The notes under the pieces: model-generated
Database searches by the model: none
Seen by the model: the letters and a program-made list of their open reading frames with translations, nothing else
Told to the model about the DNA's origin: nothing
Made by a program: the position numbers and the translations under genes
Source of the DNA: Sequoia sempervirens
Taxonomy: Eukaryota > Streptophyta > Pinopsida > Cupressales > Cupressaceae
Assembly (NCBI GenBank): GCA_007258455.2
Contig: VDFB02000003.1
Location: forward strand, 38,477,084-38,541,083
DNA length: 64,000 nucleotides
Reading direction: 5' to 3'
Part shown: piece by piece, positions 10,441-20,982 of the stretch
Layout: the number at the start of each line of letters is the position of its first letter
Numbering within the stretch: position 1 is the first letter of the stretch

Positions 10441-11404
10441 CATAAGTGTAACTTAAGAGAAATGAGAATGAGAAATGGGTTCCAGCAACTAGGCCTGATC
10501 AGTTAACCATGCCCGATGATAGAACCCTCCTTCCGCCTTCCCCAACCCTCCTCCCCCCTTACCCCAAAAGAAGGGAGAGTAGAACCCACCAGAAGAAAAG
10601 AAAGAGAAAACCTGTAGGAAAAAACTCTATCTCAAGGAGAGGACAATGAATGAATTTGGAAGCTACTTGTATAAATCAATGCCCATGCTAAACTATGACT
10701 AAAATCGATCCATAGGAGCAAGTACCATGCAAATTTCGAGAACATTGACCATAATGAATGGCTCTCATTTTGAGATGTAATCCAATGTGAGTCAAATGCA
10801 AGATGCAGGATCATTTACCATATAGCTTTCAATCTAAGATGTGAATCTATGTGAATCCAAATGTGTCAAGTCATAATCCAGAAGCTGATCCAACTTGATG
10901 TGAGCTTTCACCAAGAAGGAGGTGGAATCACAATGTATGTCATTCAACTACACTCTCATCCCTTATCATGTCCTGTTGTGTACAAATACTAGAAGCCTAT
11001 GTATGAAGCCCCCCAAGATAAAACTTTATTGTAGTTCATAATTTACAAAATGCCCAAGTGTAAGGCAACAACACAAGCATTCCAAAATAGAGGAAATCAA
11101 TAATCAAATCAAATCAACCATCAAATGAATGGATGGAGTACATATAAATAGTCCACCTCGATGCAAGATTCAAGTAGTCGACATGTCCAATGGTCATGAT
11201 TTCAACTACTAATCAATAAATTAATTAACTTAATCTAACTATGAAGTCAAAATTTGAACTGCCAATCAATAGATTAGTTCACTCAACCTAACTAAGATAG
11301 AGGTGGCCTTGACTATACAGAGGTGGCACCTAACTACCACCAATCAAGGATTGATGAGGCAATGGTGGCATTTGTGTACCTTAAGTCAAGGTATACACGT
11401 CTTT

Positions 11405-11520
11405 ATTAGTTTCTTAGATAAGAATAATTAAATATCTTAATTATCCTGAATAAACTTATTAAATAGGTGCAATATCATAGTTAGGATAGAAACATATTAA
11501 AATAAAGTAAATATTGCACC
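11405..11520. repeat. Direct repeat, right copy
   Basis: Partner of the copy at 10325-10440. It shares AATAATTAA, AATTATCCT, AAACTTATTAAATAGG, ATAGAAACATA and AGTAAATATT in the same order. Confidence 0.6.
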
Positions 11521-11639
11521 AACAAGAACAATAGCCAAACAATATACTTGAAAAGCTAACGTATTCCATATATAGTATTTAACAGAATAGATTGCATACA
11601 TACACCTACAGACTCCTACCCTGTATTAAAACTCTATCT

Positions 11640-12010
11640 CATTTCATATGCTAAGTTTCTTGCCATGTACACTTTGTGCCCCTAATATATCTAAGTAGAT
11701 ATACATCAGATGCCTTTGTGAGTGTACATACTATGTTTAATTGATTAAAACTTATTTCTATGGACAAAAACAATGCACTACAAATTTAATAAATTCCTTA
11801 ATACAGAGAAAAAGTGGGTAGATATCTGTTGCCTTTGTGGAGTGTATATTCCCCGATCCATTGTTTTATTTTATTTCTATGGACAGCAACTTTAACTTCT
11901 ATACCCCATTTATAACAAGTTGATATTCTCCAACCCAGATATGTAAAGTTGGTATACATCAATTGCATTTGTAGAGATGTGCATACACTGCTCAATGATG
12001 GACATTTATT
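11640..12010. repeat. Degenerate ~125-bp tandem repeat, about three units
   Basis: Each unit has a GATATACATCA-like start, then TGCCTTTGTGGAGTGTACATA, then TTATTTCTATGGACA. Units start near 11690, 11818 and 11945. A weak further unit may lie near 7690-7740 (TATATACACTCC, TTATTTCTAAGGACA), suggesting a dispersed intronic repeat family. Confidence 0.45.
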
Positions 12011-12434
12011 TCCATGGGAAAAATTTTGCTTAAAATAATAAACTAAATCCTCTCTCTTGCCATTTCTTACTTATTTCTCTACACAACCCAAACATATCAA
12101 GTGGGAGTAGGTATGTAGCAAATCATAGTAGTCATGTTCATAAAAAGCAAAATATGAGAGGTTAAAAAAGCATGAATGCATTTGAACAAAAACAAAATTA
12201 AGAAAATAAATGTCATAAAAAACATTTATTGCTTGGCAATAATTTTTTTTGAGGAAAATACAACATAGAGATTTTTTTTTTAGTAGGAACTTCAGCAATA
12301 GTTGTAATTTTTACGAATAGATAGCGACTGTTCTACGCTTGGCGTGTGAGGCCTCCCCCTTGGCTTCGCGGGGGTGTGGCTCTCATTAGGACTGGCTGTG
12401 GTCTTGGAGTCGTTGGTGGATTGGAATGGATGCG

Positions 12435-13777
12435 ATGGCAAGGGTTGATGTTATGGAGGAGGCAGGTGACGGGGTCCCCACTCCATCCTTTCCTGGTGTT
12501 GGTGTATCTAGAAGTGGTGTGTTTAAACTGCAAAAGATTAATGGGTGTTTGGAAAGAGCGTAAGTACGTCTGGTGGTGGTGATTCAAAAGGAAGTTGTTG
12601 CCGAGGATCTCGAATATTATAGCAAGCATGTCTTGATTTGCAAATTTTTAGGGATGAGGGTCTCTCTTTCTCTCCTCGACCCTTGGATTCGGACCCGGAG
12701 GGGGATTTCGAGGTTCTATTAGCTGCGAATAATTTCTTCTTGGTGGATTTTTCATGCATTTCAGATCGAAATAAGGCTTTTGAGGGTGGCCCATACTTTA
12801 ATAATCAGGTTGGACTGTTCATTAAACCATGGCATAAGGGTTTTAATTCGGTGGAAGAGTTGTCGTCCAAGGTCCTGGTTTGGGTTCGCCTTCCTCGGCT
12901 GCCGCTTGAATGTTGGAGGAGAGATATTTTGCAGTCTATTGCCATGTCGCTGGGAAAACCGATTGGCCCCTCTCAACAAACCCTGGAGAAGAGGATCTTC
13001 TCCTATGCACGTGTTTGTGTGGAGATTGATTTAAGTCAGCCTTTGCAAGACTCTATTGATCTGACAGTGGGGTCTAGTTCTTGGACTCAGCCATTAGATT
13101 ATGAGACTCTGTCGTTTAGATGTTGTATATGCCGTGAGTATGGTCATCTTCAGAGGAGGTGTTTGTGTGCTTCTCGTGTGGGTAACTCAAGTATTGGGAT
13201 GGCTCCATTAAATCCAGGATCCAAAAAGGGCAAAGGGCCCATGCAGGGGTTGACACCGGATAAAGATAGCTTTGTGCTTGTTAGGCTTTGAAACAAAGGT
13301 TGGGGTCAGAAGAGGACTTTTCAGGATCGCCATGAGGAGGGGTTGTTTAATAGGTTTGATGCGCTAGATGCCTTAGTTCACGAGGAGGGGATATCACCTA
13401 ACATGCATGTGGATGCTCCCCCTGTTACTGCTCATAATCCTGAGCCTATGGTTGTCACGTCTTCGGTTCTTGGCCCTATGGAGGCTTCTAGGGAAGTGAA
13501 GGATTCTTTGGTTCCCTCCCCTGAAGTTGGGCTTGGGGATCCTTGTGTGTTGGCTGGTACCTCTTTCGTCTCTATTGCTGTTGGTGCTTACCCTATTGGA
13601 GGTTCAAGTTCTAGTGATCCTAGCAAGAGTAAAGCTTCAACATCTTCCCCTATTCTAGGTGTGCAACAAAAGCCTCTAAAAAAGAGTGCTCCTGATAAAG
13701 CCCAGAAGGTGGGTAGGAGAAGGATCGAGAGAAAGTTAAGTTGGCTGGTGAGACGTTGGTTGAATCTAGGTTGGTGA
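12435..13777 (+). pseudogene. LINE1 ORF1 pseudogene (DUF4283 and CCHC zinc knuckle)
   Basis: The likely start is ATG at 12435. The N-terminal part leads into CKFLGMRVS, then after a frame change near 12690 GDFEVLLAANNFFLVDF, GGPYFNN, FIKPWHKGFN and VWVRLPRLPLECW, the RRM-like DUF4283 pattern of plant LINE ORF1. A zinc knuckle follows at ~13108-13150 (CICREYGHLQRRC: C-x2-C-x4-H-x4-C spacing counting the preceding Cys). A stop near 12562 (TAA), a TGA at 13289 and frameshifts break it. A Pro/Ser-rich tail runs in another frame to 13777. The protein would coat LINE RNA. Confidence 0.75.
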
Positions 13778-13808
13778 AGACTTTGGACAGTCACTTATCT
13801 CACCCTTC

Positions 13809-14540
13809 GCAATGATTGTACTATCATGAAATGTGAGGGGTATGAATAGCATCCTTAGACAAAAGACTATTCGGGACTTAGTTCGTGCTCATTCTCCGGA
13901 TTTGGTTTTTATCCAGGAGACGAAATTATCTGTGGACAGTATGTTGCAGAGTGCATCTAAGATTTGGAATAGAGGTTTATGTCAGTGTGTGGGTGTACAA
14001 GGGAGCTCTGGAGGTCTTGCTTGCTTCTGGGATCCTCGACGAATCTCTCCTGTTTGGTGATTCTCTAGCCAATTCTCCATTTCTCTTTTGTTGCAATTTG
14101 TTTGGAGAAGGGGGAGAGAGTCTTCCTTTCCAATATTTATGCTCCAACAGATGTTCCTAGTAAGATTCTCTTGTGGTTTCATATCAATTTTTTGAGATCA
14201 TTGAATCCCTTCCTTCCCTGGATTATGGCAAGTGACTTCAATGCAATTGCCTCTCTCGAGGAGAAAAGGGGGGGGAGGGTGCCTCGTTTGGATCTCTCCT
14301 CTGATCTTCTTAGGGCAAATTTGGCTCTGCTTCGACTGGTGGATATTAAACCTTTGAATGGCATGTTTACCTAAAATAACAGGAGGATTGGGGATGAATC
14401 CATTTCTGAAAGATTAGACAGGTTTCTTGTTTCCAGTTTTTGGGTTGGTGACATGTGGCTGTCAAGTTCTGAAATTTTGGATTGGCGGGGATCCAACCAT
14501 TGGCCGATTAATTTCTCTGCCCGTCTGGCTAGTGGTTCCA
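13809..14540 (+). pseudogene. LINE1 ORF2 apurinic-like endonuclease domain
   Basis: It starts MIVLS-stop-NVRGMNS, where plant LINEs have a Trp (TGG to TGA). Then come HSPDLVFIQETKLS (catalytic Glu in QETK), a GSSGGLACFW block, NIYAP, ASDFNAI (the catalytic D-x-N) and ERLDRFLVS. A frame change near 14090 and stops near 14372 and 14548 break it. This domain nicks target DNA to prime reverse transcription. Confidence 0.8.
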
Positions 14541-14566
14541 GGAAATAGTCTTTTAGATTTCAGCCT

Positions 14567-16700
14567 ATGTGGCTCAGGGAGGAGAGTCTTCTTAACCTAA
14601 TTTCTAGATGGTGGGCTAAAGAACGACCAACTTTTGGTACAGCTATGTACTCCTTTGTAAAGAGGCTTCAATATGTGAAGTATGAATTAAAACATTGGAG
14701 TAAGTATCAATTTGGCAATGTGTTCCAAAAGAAAAGGCTTGCCTTGGAGCGCTTGGATTCTATTACCAGACAGATTCGGGATCAGGGCCTGGATGCGGAT
14801 TTGAGCAAGTTAGAGGATAGTGCGGTAAAAGACCTTGAGGAATGGGAGCTTCGGGTGGAAATTTTTTGGAAACAGAAAGCTCGTGTTGACTGGCTTCAAG
14901 AAGGGGATAGGAATACCTCTTTCTTTCATAACTCAATGAAGGCTCGAAGACAGGGGAACATTATTTCTTCTCTTCGCTCTTCTGAGGGTTCTGTTCTTTC
15001 TTCCTCTTTGGAGATCTGTAGGGAGGTGGTTCACTTTTTCTCGGGTCTCTTCTTAGAAGATACCCAGCCTGCTTGTGAGGAAGAAACTTCCATCCTGGCT
15101 TGTATTCCTCCTTTGGTGACTATGGATATGAATGCCTCTCTTCTTAAGCCTATTTCTCTGAAGGAGTTGGAGGAGGTAGTGTTTCAGTTGAAAAAAGGGA
15201 AGGCTCCTGGTCCAGACGGATTCCCAACAAAGTTTTATCAGGAATTTTGGGAAGTGATCAACCCTGATCTATTGGAGGTTGTGTAGGAGTCCTTAAGGAA
15301 TAAGCAAATGTTGCGGGCCATGAATGCCACGTTCCTCGCTCTTGTCCCAAAACGTGAGGGTGCTAACTCCCTGGATCTTTTTCGACCAATTGCTCTGTGT
15401 AATATGGTGTATAAAATAATTACAAAGCTAATTGTTGAACGTCTGAAGCCATGGCTAGATAAGTTGATCTCGAAAGAACAAGGAGGCTTTGTTGCGGGTA
15501 GACAGATTTTGGATGGAATAGTTATTGCGGCTGAGTCTATTCATTCCATGGCCTTTTCCTTCGAAAAGACCATATTTATAAAGTTAGACATGGCTAAGGC
15601 GTATGACAAAGTTAAATAGGGTTTTTTGACTAAAATCCTAGGAGCCTTTGGATTCAGTAGGGAGTGGAATGATTGGGTCATGAGCTATGTGACGACTTCC
15701 TCCTTTTCCGATCTCATAAATGGGGAGTCATCTAATTTGTTTGGTGCTTCTAGAGATCTTCGGCAGGGGGATCCCTTATCCCCATATTTATTCATTCTGA
15801 TGATTGAGGGCTTGAGAAGGTTTATTAAGTCTCAGGTTACGGATGGGCTCATTCAAGGATGGAAATGGAGTAACTCTCTCCCTCCTCAAACACATCTTCA
15901 GTTTGTGGACGATTCGGCTTTGATGGGTTCTGCTAAGGTGGCTGAAGCGGTTGCTTTTCGGCAGACTTTGGATTGCTACTTGGCTGCCTCAGGTCAGAGC
16001 ATAAATGAAAGTAAGTCGTGCATTTATTTCTTTAATACCCCCATGCCTATCCAGCAACATATTGCCAAAATTCTAAGGTTTCAGGTAGGGAAGTTGCCCT
16101 TTATCTATCTTGGTATCCCTCTAGATGTGCGCCCACTTCCCTGGCGTTTTTGGCAGGATGTGATTGATAAATTTCGAGGGCTGGTTTGCCATTGGACCTA
16201 TAGATGGCTATCTACGGCCGGTAGAGTTGCTCTTTTGAAGTCGGTGGTGCAAGCCCTTCCTATATACAAGTGCTTTGTGATGACTACTCCCTCAAGTTTC
16301 ATCAAAGCTTTTGAGGGGCTATGTAGAAAGTTTCTTTGGTTAGGTAACCTCCTAGCAAGGAAATAGAGCTTAATTAAGTGGGAAGTTGTTTGTCAGCCAA
16401 AGCAGGATGGTGGTCTGGGATTGCGTAGGGCAAGGTGGAATGGGCAAGCTTTGGCTGCTAAGCTGTACTAGAGATGGTGTTCACACCAGCATCAACTTTG
16501 GGCCAGGATCCTTACTCTCAAGTACCTTGGAGAGGTGGATGGCACTAAGGTTCCTTGATTTAGTCTCTCGAGGAAGGGCTCTATGATCTGGGATACTCTC
16601 AAGAGGGGTGTCACGCTGGTTAAACAAGGCCTGTTTTGGATTTGCAACAAAAGTTTTGATGCTCTCTTTTGGCATGACTCATGGGATGGTTTTCCGCCTA
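14567..16700 (+). pseudogene. LINE1 ORF2 reverse transcriptase
   Basis: A linker with WLQEGDRNTSFFH leads into RT: KKGKAPGPDGFPTKFYQEFW, LVPKREGA..FRPIALCN, EQGGFVAGRQI, FIKLDMAKAYD (first catalytic Asp), LRQGDPLSPYLFIL, LQFVDDSALMG (FVDD active site kept) and YLGIPL. Three long frames are separated by single TAG codons at 15283-15285, 15617-15619 and 16364-16366, all in one frame system or joined by small shifts. In YDKVK-stop-GF the lost residue is normally Trp, so TGG to TAG is likely. Confidence 0.85.
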
Positions 16701-16984
16701 TCCTCTCCTCGCACCCTCACTTGGGGGATTATGTAGGATTTTTGAGCAGGCTGGTTGGAGCAGAGTGATGGATTTCAAAGCCCCTCAAGCTTTGGGGCAA
16801 TCTATTGTCTTCCAGTGGAAGGATATGCAGGACTGGCCCCAGGGTGGATCCTTGGAGGATAGAAGGGAATTGGCCTCCATTTTGGCTAGCAGAGTCTGTT
16901 GTTCTCTTCCAGAGAGGGATGTGTTGGCTTAGGGCCCAAGTCTTAAAGGGAAGTACACTATTGCTTCGGGGTATTGGGTGTTGG

Positions 16985-18123
16985 ATAGATAGGCCTTAGG
17001 CAATGCAGATGCTCCTTGGTGGAAAAATATTTGGAATAAATTCTCGTGGCCAAAATGCAATTTCTTTTCTTGGCTAGTGGTGTATGGCAAGTGCTTGACT
17101 TGGGATAACCTTTGTAAGCGGGGCTTCCAAGGTCCCTCATTATGTTTCCTTTGCCTAAAAGATGTTGAGACTGTTTCTCATCTTTTCTTTCAGTGCCCCT
17201 TCGCTAGGACCATTTGGCACTTTTGGTGGGGGGCCTAGAATTTGCAATGCAGGCATCTATCTTCTCTTGATGAGTTCTAGCAGAATATTGGGCCCATTCC
17301 GGTGAAGACTTCGTTTTTGCACATAGTGTGACCTATTGGTCCCAGTCTGATTATTTGGCATATTTGGTTAGAGCGCAATCACAAGATCTTTCTGGATAAG
17401 AAGTTGCTGGTTGGTCAAGTTTGGGCTCGTATTCTGGGGGCCTTGCAGGAGACTTTATATACTAAATGTGACCTATTAGCCCTGGTGGATCCTGGAGATA
17501 CTAGAGTGATCCGTAAGTTGGGGATCTCTGTTGGTGGTGCTGGAAGGCCCAAGTTTGGGCGCGATAGGTGTTCTAGAGAGTAGGTCTTTAGGGGAGGGCA
17601 TTGGATACTTCCTCCCTCTAGAGTCTTGAAAATCAACACGAATGGATCTACAAGAGGTAATCCTAGGCACACGAGCGTTGGTGGAGTGGGAAGAGATAGT
17701 TCCGAGGTGGTTGTGTTCTTCTTTTCGGAGTATAGGGGCCAGCACTCTAATAACCTTATGGAGGCCTTGGCCATTCTTCTAGCTTTGAGGAGGGCTTATG
17801 CACTTGGCTGGAAAAAGATTATTTGTGAGTCAAACTCCCAAGTGATCATGGACTTGATAAATAGACGACAGTTTGATGATGTTAGTCGGCAGCTTGCAAT
17901 TGTGGCTAAGCAAATTATCAGTCTTGGAGATATACTGGATTCTATTACCTTTTCTCATATCCCTCGAGAATCGAATAAGGTGGCTAATGGGTTGGCCAAA
18001 TGGGCTTCTAAGAAGAATGAGACTTGGTTGGTGGATGATTGGGATAGTTTATCAGAGGATCTTGCTCAAGATTTGGAGGGTTGGGTTACTAAGGATATGA
18101 GATGTTGTATGAACGCTTCTTGA
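16985..18123 (+). pseudogene. LINE1 ORF2 zf-RVT and C-terminal RNase H domain
   Basis: The zf-RVT segment (WWKNIWNKFSWPKCNFFSWL, then CLFCLKDVETVSHLFFQCPFA) runs at ~17010-17230. An RNase H domain of the plant LINE type follows at 17626-18123. Its landmarks are KINTNGSTRGNP, NNLMEALAIL, CESNSQVIMDL and RESNKVANGLAKW, ending in TGA. The Glu is kept, but three Asp positions of the family are Asn here (AAT at 17641-17643, AAC at 17833-17835, AAT at 17986-17988). Each differs from an Asp codon by one G-to-A change, so the domain would be inactive. Confidence 0.82.
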
Positions 18124-18232
18124 TCTTGTTGGATGTTTTTTGGCCCTTTTGGGCTTCTTCCGGCTTTTGCTTTGTACTGTTCTAGTTGTTTAATAAAGTT
18201 TTCACCCTCTTTTATAAAAAAAATAAAAAAAA

Positions 18233-18856
18233 GTAATAGGAACTTCTACTGGCAATTTTTATTAATATTCCACATGAATAATATTTGTATGACAACGAAA
18301 ACTTATAGATATACATGAGCTACAAGAATATTGGGAAAGAGACTAGAGGGTGAAAAGCTCAGTGAAAGAGGCTAGAAGGTGAAATGCTAAGAAATTTTTA
18401 ATAATCACTGATCAATCCTACACTATTTAAAATTTTGACATATAAATTCTTCTCAAACAGAAAGATTCAAGCATGAAGGAACTTCATTCATTTAGAATTT
18501 TTGAAATGAAAAGAAGCTTTATTAGAAGAAAGCTAGGTGGTTGTTTTTTTCATTTTAGAGATTCTATCCTGCAATGCATCAATTATAATGAAAAATTGAA
18601 CATACAGAATTCTTCTCAAGGAGTTAACCCAGAGCATGGAGAACTTCTTTCATTTAGAGTATTTAGATACAAACAAGATTCAATAGAAACGTGGTTTTAT
18701 ATACAATTTAGAGTTTTGATCCTGCAATGCATCAAATGTGTTCGTGGAAATAGAATTTCACATTACCAATCAGCTAAATTCTCTAAAAAAGAAAGATGGA
18801 TCTCTCTTATCCTTCACCATTTTTTTTTATTAAGTAGCAGGAACTTTCATACTTAC
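18233..18856. other. Intron 1 sequence adjoining exon 1
   Basis: Non-coding AT-rich DNA between the LINE1 tail and the exon 1 donor site, containing a two-unit degenerate repeat. Confidence 0.6.
18438..18760. repeat. Two-unit degenerate tandem repeat, ~160-bp period
   Basis: ATTCTTCTCAA, GAACTTCATTCATTTAGA and ATCCTGCAATGCATCAA occur at about 18446, 18478 and 18566, and again in the same order at about 18608, 18640 and 18719. Confidence 0.65.
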
Positions 18857-19194
18857 AGCTTCTTCTCGTCCACCACAATTTTTTCGGTGTAAGTGCCTTC
18901 TTCAACGCCCAATACGCGGTCCCCAACTTTGACTCTCGTTACTCCCTTACCAATTTCTTCCACAATTCCAGAGAAATCGGCACCTGGGACAAATGGAAGT
19001 GGAGGTTTTTCCTGGTATTTCCCCATGCACTGTAAAACAGTGGCATAATTCACACTCGCAGCCTTGACTCTGATCAGAACAGATGTGGGTGAAGTCAATT
19101 GAGGAACCGGATGATCTGTTTTAACGAATATTGGTGAGGTTTCTGAAATGGGTACAGTCGGATCACCTAGTTTTCTGCATACCAAGGCCTGCAT
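18857..19194 (-). CDS. Quinone-oxidoreductase-like (MDR family) gene, exon 1 with start codon
   Basis: ATG at 19194 opens a clean frame of 112 codons plus 2 nt, ending at the donor AAGCT/GTAAGT (18857/18856). The protein starts MQALVCRKLGDP and has VRVK-type core IRVKAASVNYATVL, GKYQEKPPLPFVPGADFSG, VEEIGKGVTRVKVGDRVLG and YTEKIVVDEKKL. This is the GroES-like N-terminal domain of medium-chain dehydrogenases/reductases. The PGADFSG and VKVGDRV signatures and the absence of zinc ligands favour a quinone-oxidoreductase-type enzyme over a zinc alcohol dehydrogenase. The start agrees with family N-termini. It joins exon 2 (7597-7489) across an 11,259-bp intron. It probably acts in cytosol; no targeting peptide is evident. 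Confidence 0.92.
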
Positions 19195-19498
19195 CTTGTT
19201 GGGCTTACGAGAATACAGTAAATTTGGCGTGTGTTCAGAGATGGGTTGGAAGTCAAGGCAATTGGGGTTAATGGATTTCTAATTCCAATTTGAAATTTAA
19301 GACACTATGAAGACATCTTGCGTAAGATTAACTACTCATCAAATGATGTCATTCTAGGTAATGGGAAAATTTGCATCTGAAATAATATAATATAATGTAA
19401 ATAAAGATCAAAATTAATTCATAAAATTAGAATATATATTAAAAGTAAATACAAAATAAAAAGAGTTATTTTGTTTTATTTCAAAATTATTCAAAAGT
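19195..19498. other. 5' flank of the oxidoreductase gene up to LINE2
   Basis: 304 bp of apparent host DNA between the start codon and LINE2. It should hold the 5' UTR and core promoter. The part at 19378-19445 is very AT-rich (ATAATATAAT, GAATATATAT). No single TATA box can be chosen with confidence. Confidence 0.45.
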
Positions 19499-19661
19499 GG
19501 TGTTTCACAGGATTTGAATGGTCGGTGTATGAATTCTGCTAGGGTTTTGTGGTGTATGCGATCACTCTTGGCCCCTCTTGTGTCATACTATGCATTCTGC
19601 ACAGGAAACCCCTCTTTTCTTATGTGTACGATCGCATTTATTGTGGTTTTTGCGTTTTAAT

Positions 19662-20881
19662 ATGCTTTCAACCGGCTCTAACCCAGCAGTTCATGTTGAT
19701 GTTAGCGGTTCGACGGTGTTGCTCAATGGCTCCTTCGAACAAACGGCCCCAAAAAATTGTTTTGAAAGTCTTTCACGAGGTAAGTGTTCTGACTCCCTAG
19801 TTGATGTCGTTTTTCCTTTACCAGATTTTGATTCTGCTTGTCAATGGTTTGAACATACCCTTGTGGGATATTTTGTTGGGAGGATTCCCCTTGAAAGTGT
19901 GCTTAAGGAATGGGTCAGCAAGGCCTAGGTCCCTCATGGGGTCTGTCTTGATATAGTCCAAAATTTAACCAAGGGTTTCTTTTTGTTCCGCTTTGCGGAG
20001 GTCAATCATGTCTAAGCTATCTTAGTCCATGGTCCCTGATATGTCAAGTCTTCTTTGTGGTTTTCCAAGCATGGACCCAGGATTTTGCTATCTCAAATGA
20101 CACCAAGTTGTGGGTCTCGGTCTGGATTGAATTTCCTGGTCTACCTTTGTCTTGTGTGCCTTTTTGAATCATATTGTGTCCTCACTGGGGAGGGTCATTG
20201 TATTGAGCCCGATAGACTTTTTCAGGCCCGACCCCAAAAACGGGTCTATGTGGAAGTGGACTTTTCCAAGGATTTGAAAGAATCCATTGATATCCAAATT
20301 GGAGCTCTCCGGCATACCCAAAAGGTCACTTATTTTAATCTGCCTAACACGTGTTATAGGTGTCAGTCTGCAAACTACAAGATTAAGGATTGCCCTTTGG
20401 CAATGCCACATACACCTTCTCTGCACGAGATACTGAAAAGTCTTGTCAGGTGGATACTTTTGCTGCCAAATCTGATGAAAAATGGACCACGGTTGCAAGC
20501 TGAAAAAATAAGTCCACTGGTTCTAGGTCGGGCTCTAAGGCCTCTAAACCATCAAAAGTAGTTTCAAACCCTTAAGTGAAGGGGAAGGAAGCTCTTGTCG
20601 GAGCTGATAATATTTCGGTGCAGCCTAGGACAAAGGCAACACCTCAGCCTATTGTCATTATGATTGCTCAGCCAAACATTTCTCCTCCCGTGTTGGGAGC
20701 TCAAAGGCGGTCTCGCAATCCTTCTCCACCATTTGAAGAAGGTGAATATATGCAAGAAAAGCGAAGATTTTCCTCTCCTATTCAGATTGCGTCAGTTTCG
20801 CTAAAGTTTTTGCATAATCGTTTATCTTCTCTAAATGAAGAGGAAACAGACTCCGACAATATGGAGGAGTTTCATTCATGA
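19662..20881 (+). pseudogene. LINE2 ORF1 pseudogene
   Basis: It begins MLSTGSNPAVHVDVSG at 19662. Then DFDSACQWFEHTLVGYFVGR and, after a stop (TAG at 19926-19928), an RRM-like DUF4283 segment, then RVYVEVDFSKDLKESIDI. A zinc knuckle follows with one ligand changed: CYRCQSANYKIKDC has Tyr where His is expected. Frameshifts separate the pieces. The last frame (20576-20881) ends in TGA overlapping the ORF2 ATG as ATGA. Confidence 0.7.
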
Positions 20882-20982
20882 ATTTCCTCTCATGGAATAT
20901 TCGACGTCTGACAGACCTCTCCAGAAAGTATTTTGTTAGGAATACTTTAAGAAAATATTTTGGTATTGAAGTGTTTTGTCTT
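20878..20982 (+). pseudogene. LINE2 ORF2 start (endonuclease N-terminus)
   Basis: ATG at 20878 overlaps the ORF1 stop. The frame MNFLSWNIRRLTD..GIEVFCL matches the LINE endonuclease start, which normally runs on into the catalytic QE(T/V)K. That QEVK is found at 43598, on the other side of element D. Confidence 0.8.

Larger units (their letters stand above)
10111..12300. other. Non-coding intron 1 DNA between copia and LINE1
   Basis: No gene is supported. It contains a pair of ~115-bp direct repeats ~1.08 kb apart and a degenerate ~125-bp tandem series. Short open frames here lack family features. Confidence 0.55.
12310..18232 (+). mobile_element. LINE1: near full-length L1-type plant LINE
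   Basis: A plus-strand non-LTR retrotransposon of ~5.9 kb inside host intron 1, antisense to the gene. In order are a GC-rich 5' leader, ORF1 (nucleic-acid-binding protein), ORF2 with endonuclease, reverse transcriptase, zf-RVT and RNase H, a short 3' UTR with AATAAAG (18192-18198) and an A-rich tail (18217-18231). An imperfect flanking match (AGTAGGAACTTC at 12280-12291, AGTAATAGGAACTTC after the tail) may be the target duplication. Many stops and frameshifts make it inactive. Confidence 0.85.
19499..20982 (+). mobile_element. LINE2, 5' portion (interrupted by element D)
   Basis: Start of a second L1-type LINE, ~5.9 kb without its insertion. TCAAAAGT at 19491-19498 matches TCAAAAGT at 47989-47996 after the A tail, a probable target duplication. 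ORF1 and the first ~35 codons of ORF2 are here. The frame breaks at LTR D and resumes at 43598. Confidence 0.8.

Noticed and set aside
12333..12979. Minus-strand ORFs of 98, 73 and 72 codons at the start of LINE1
   Set aside because: They are shadows of LINE1 ORF1 and its GC-rich leader, with no family features.
17415..17774. Minus-strand 119- and 89-codon ORFs across the LINE1 3' region
   Set aside because: They are antisense to the zf-RVT/RNase H coding region, which has clear homology on the plus strand.
18473..18892. 139-codon plus-strand ORF
   Set aside because: It spans an intronic degenerate repeat and runs antisense into exon 1; no domain.
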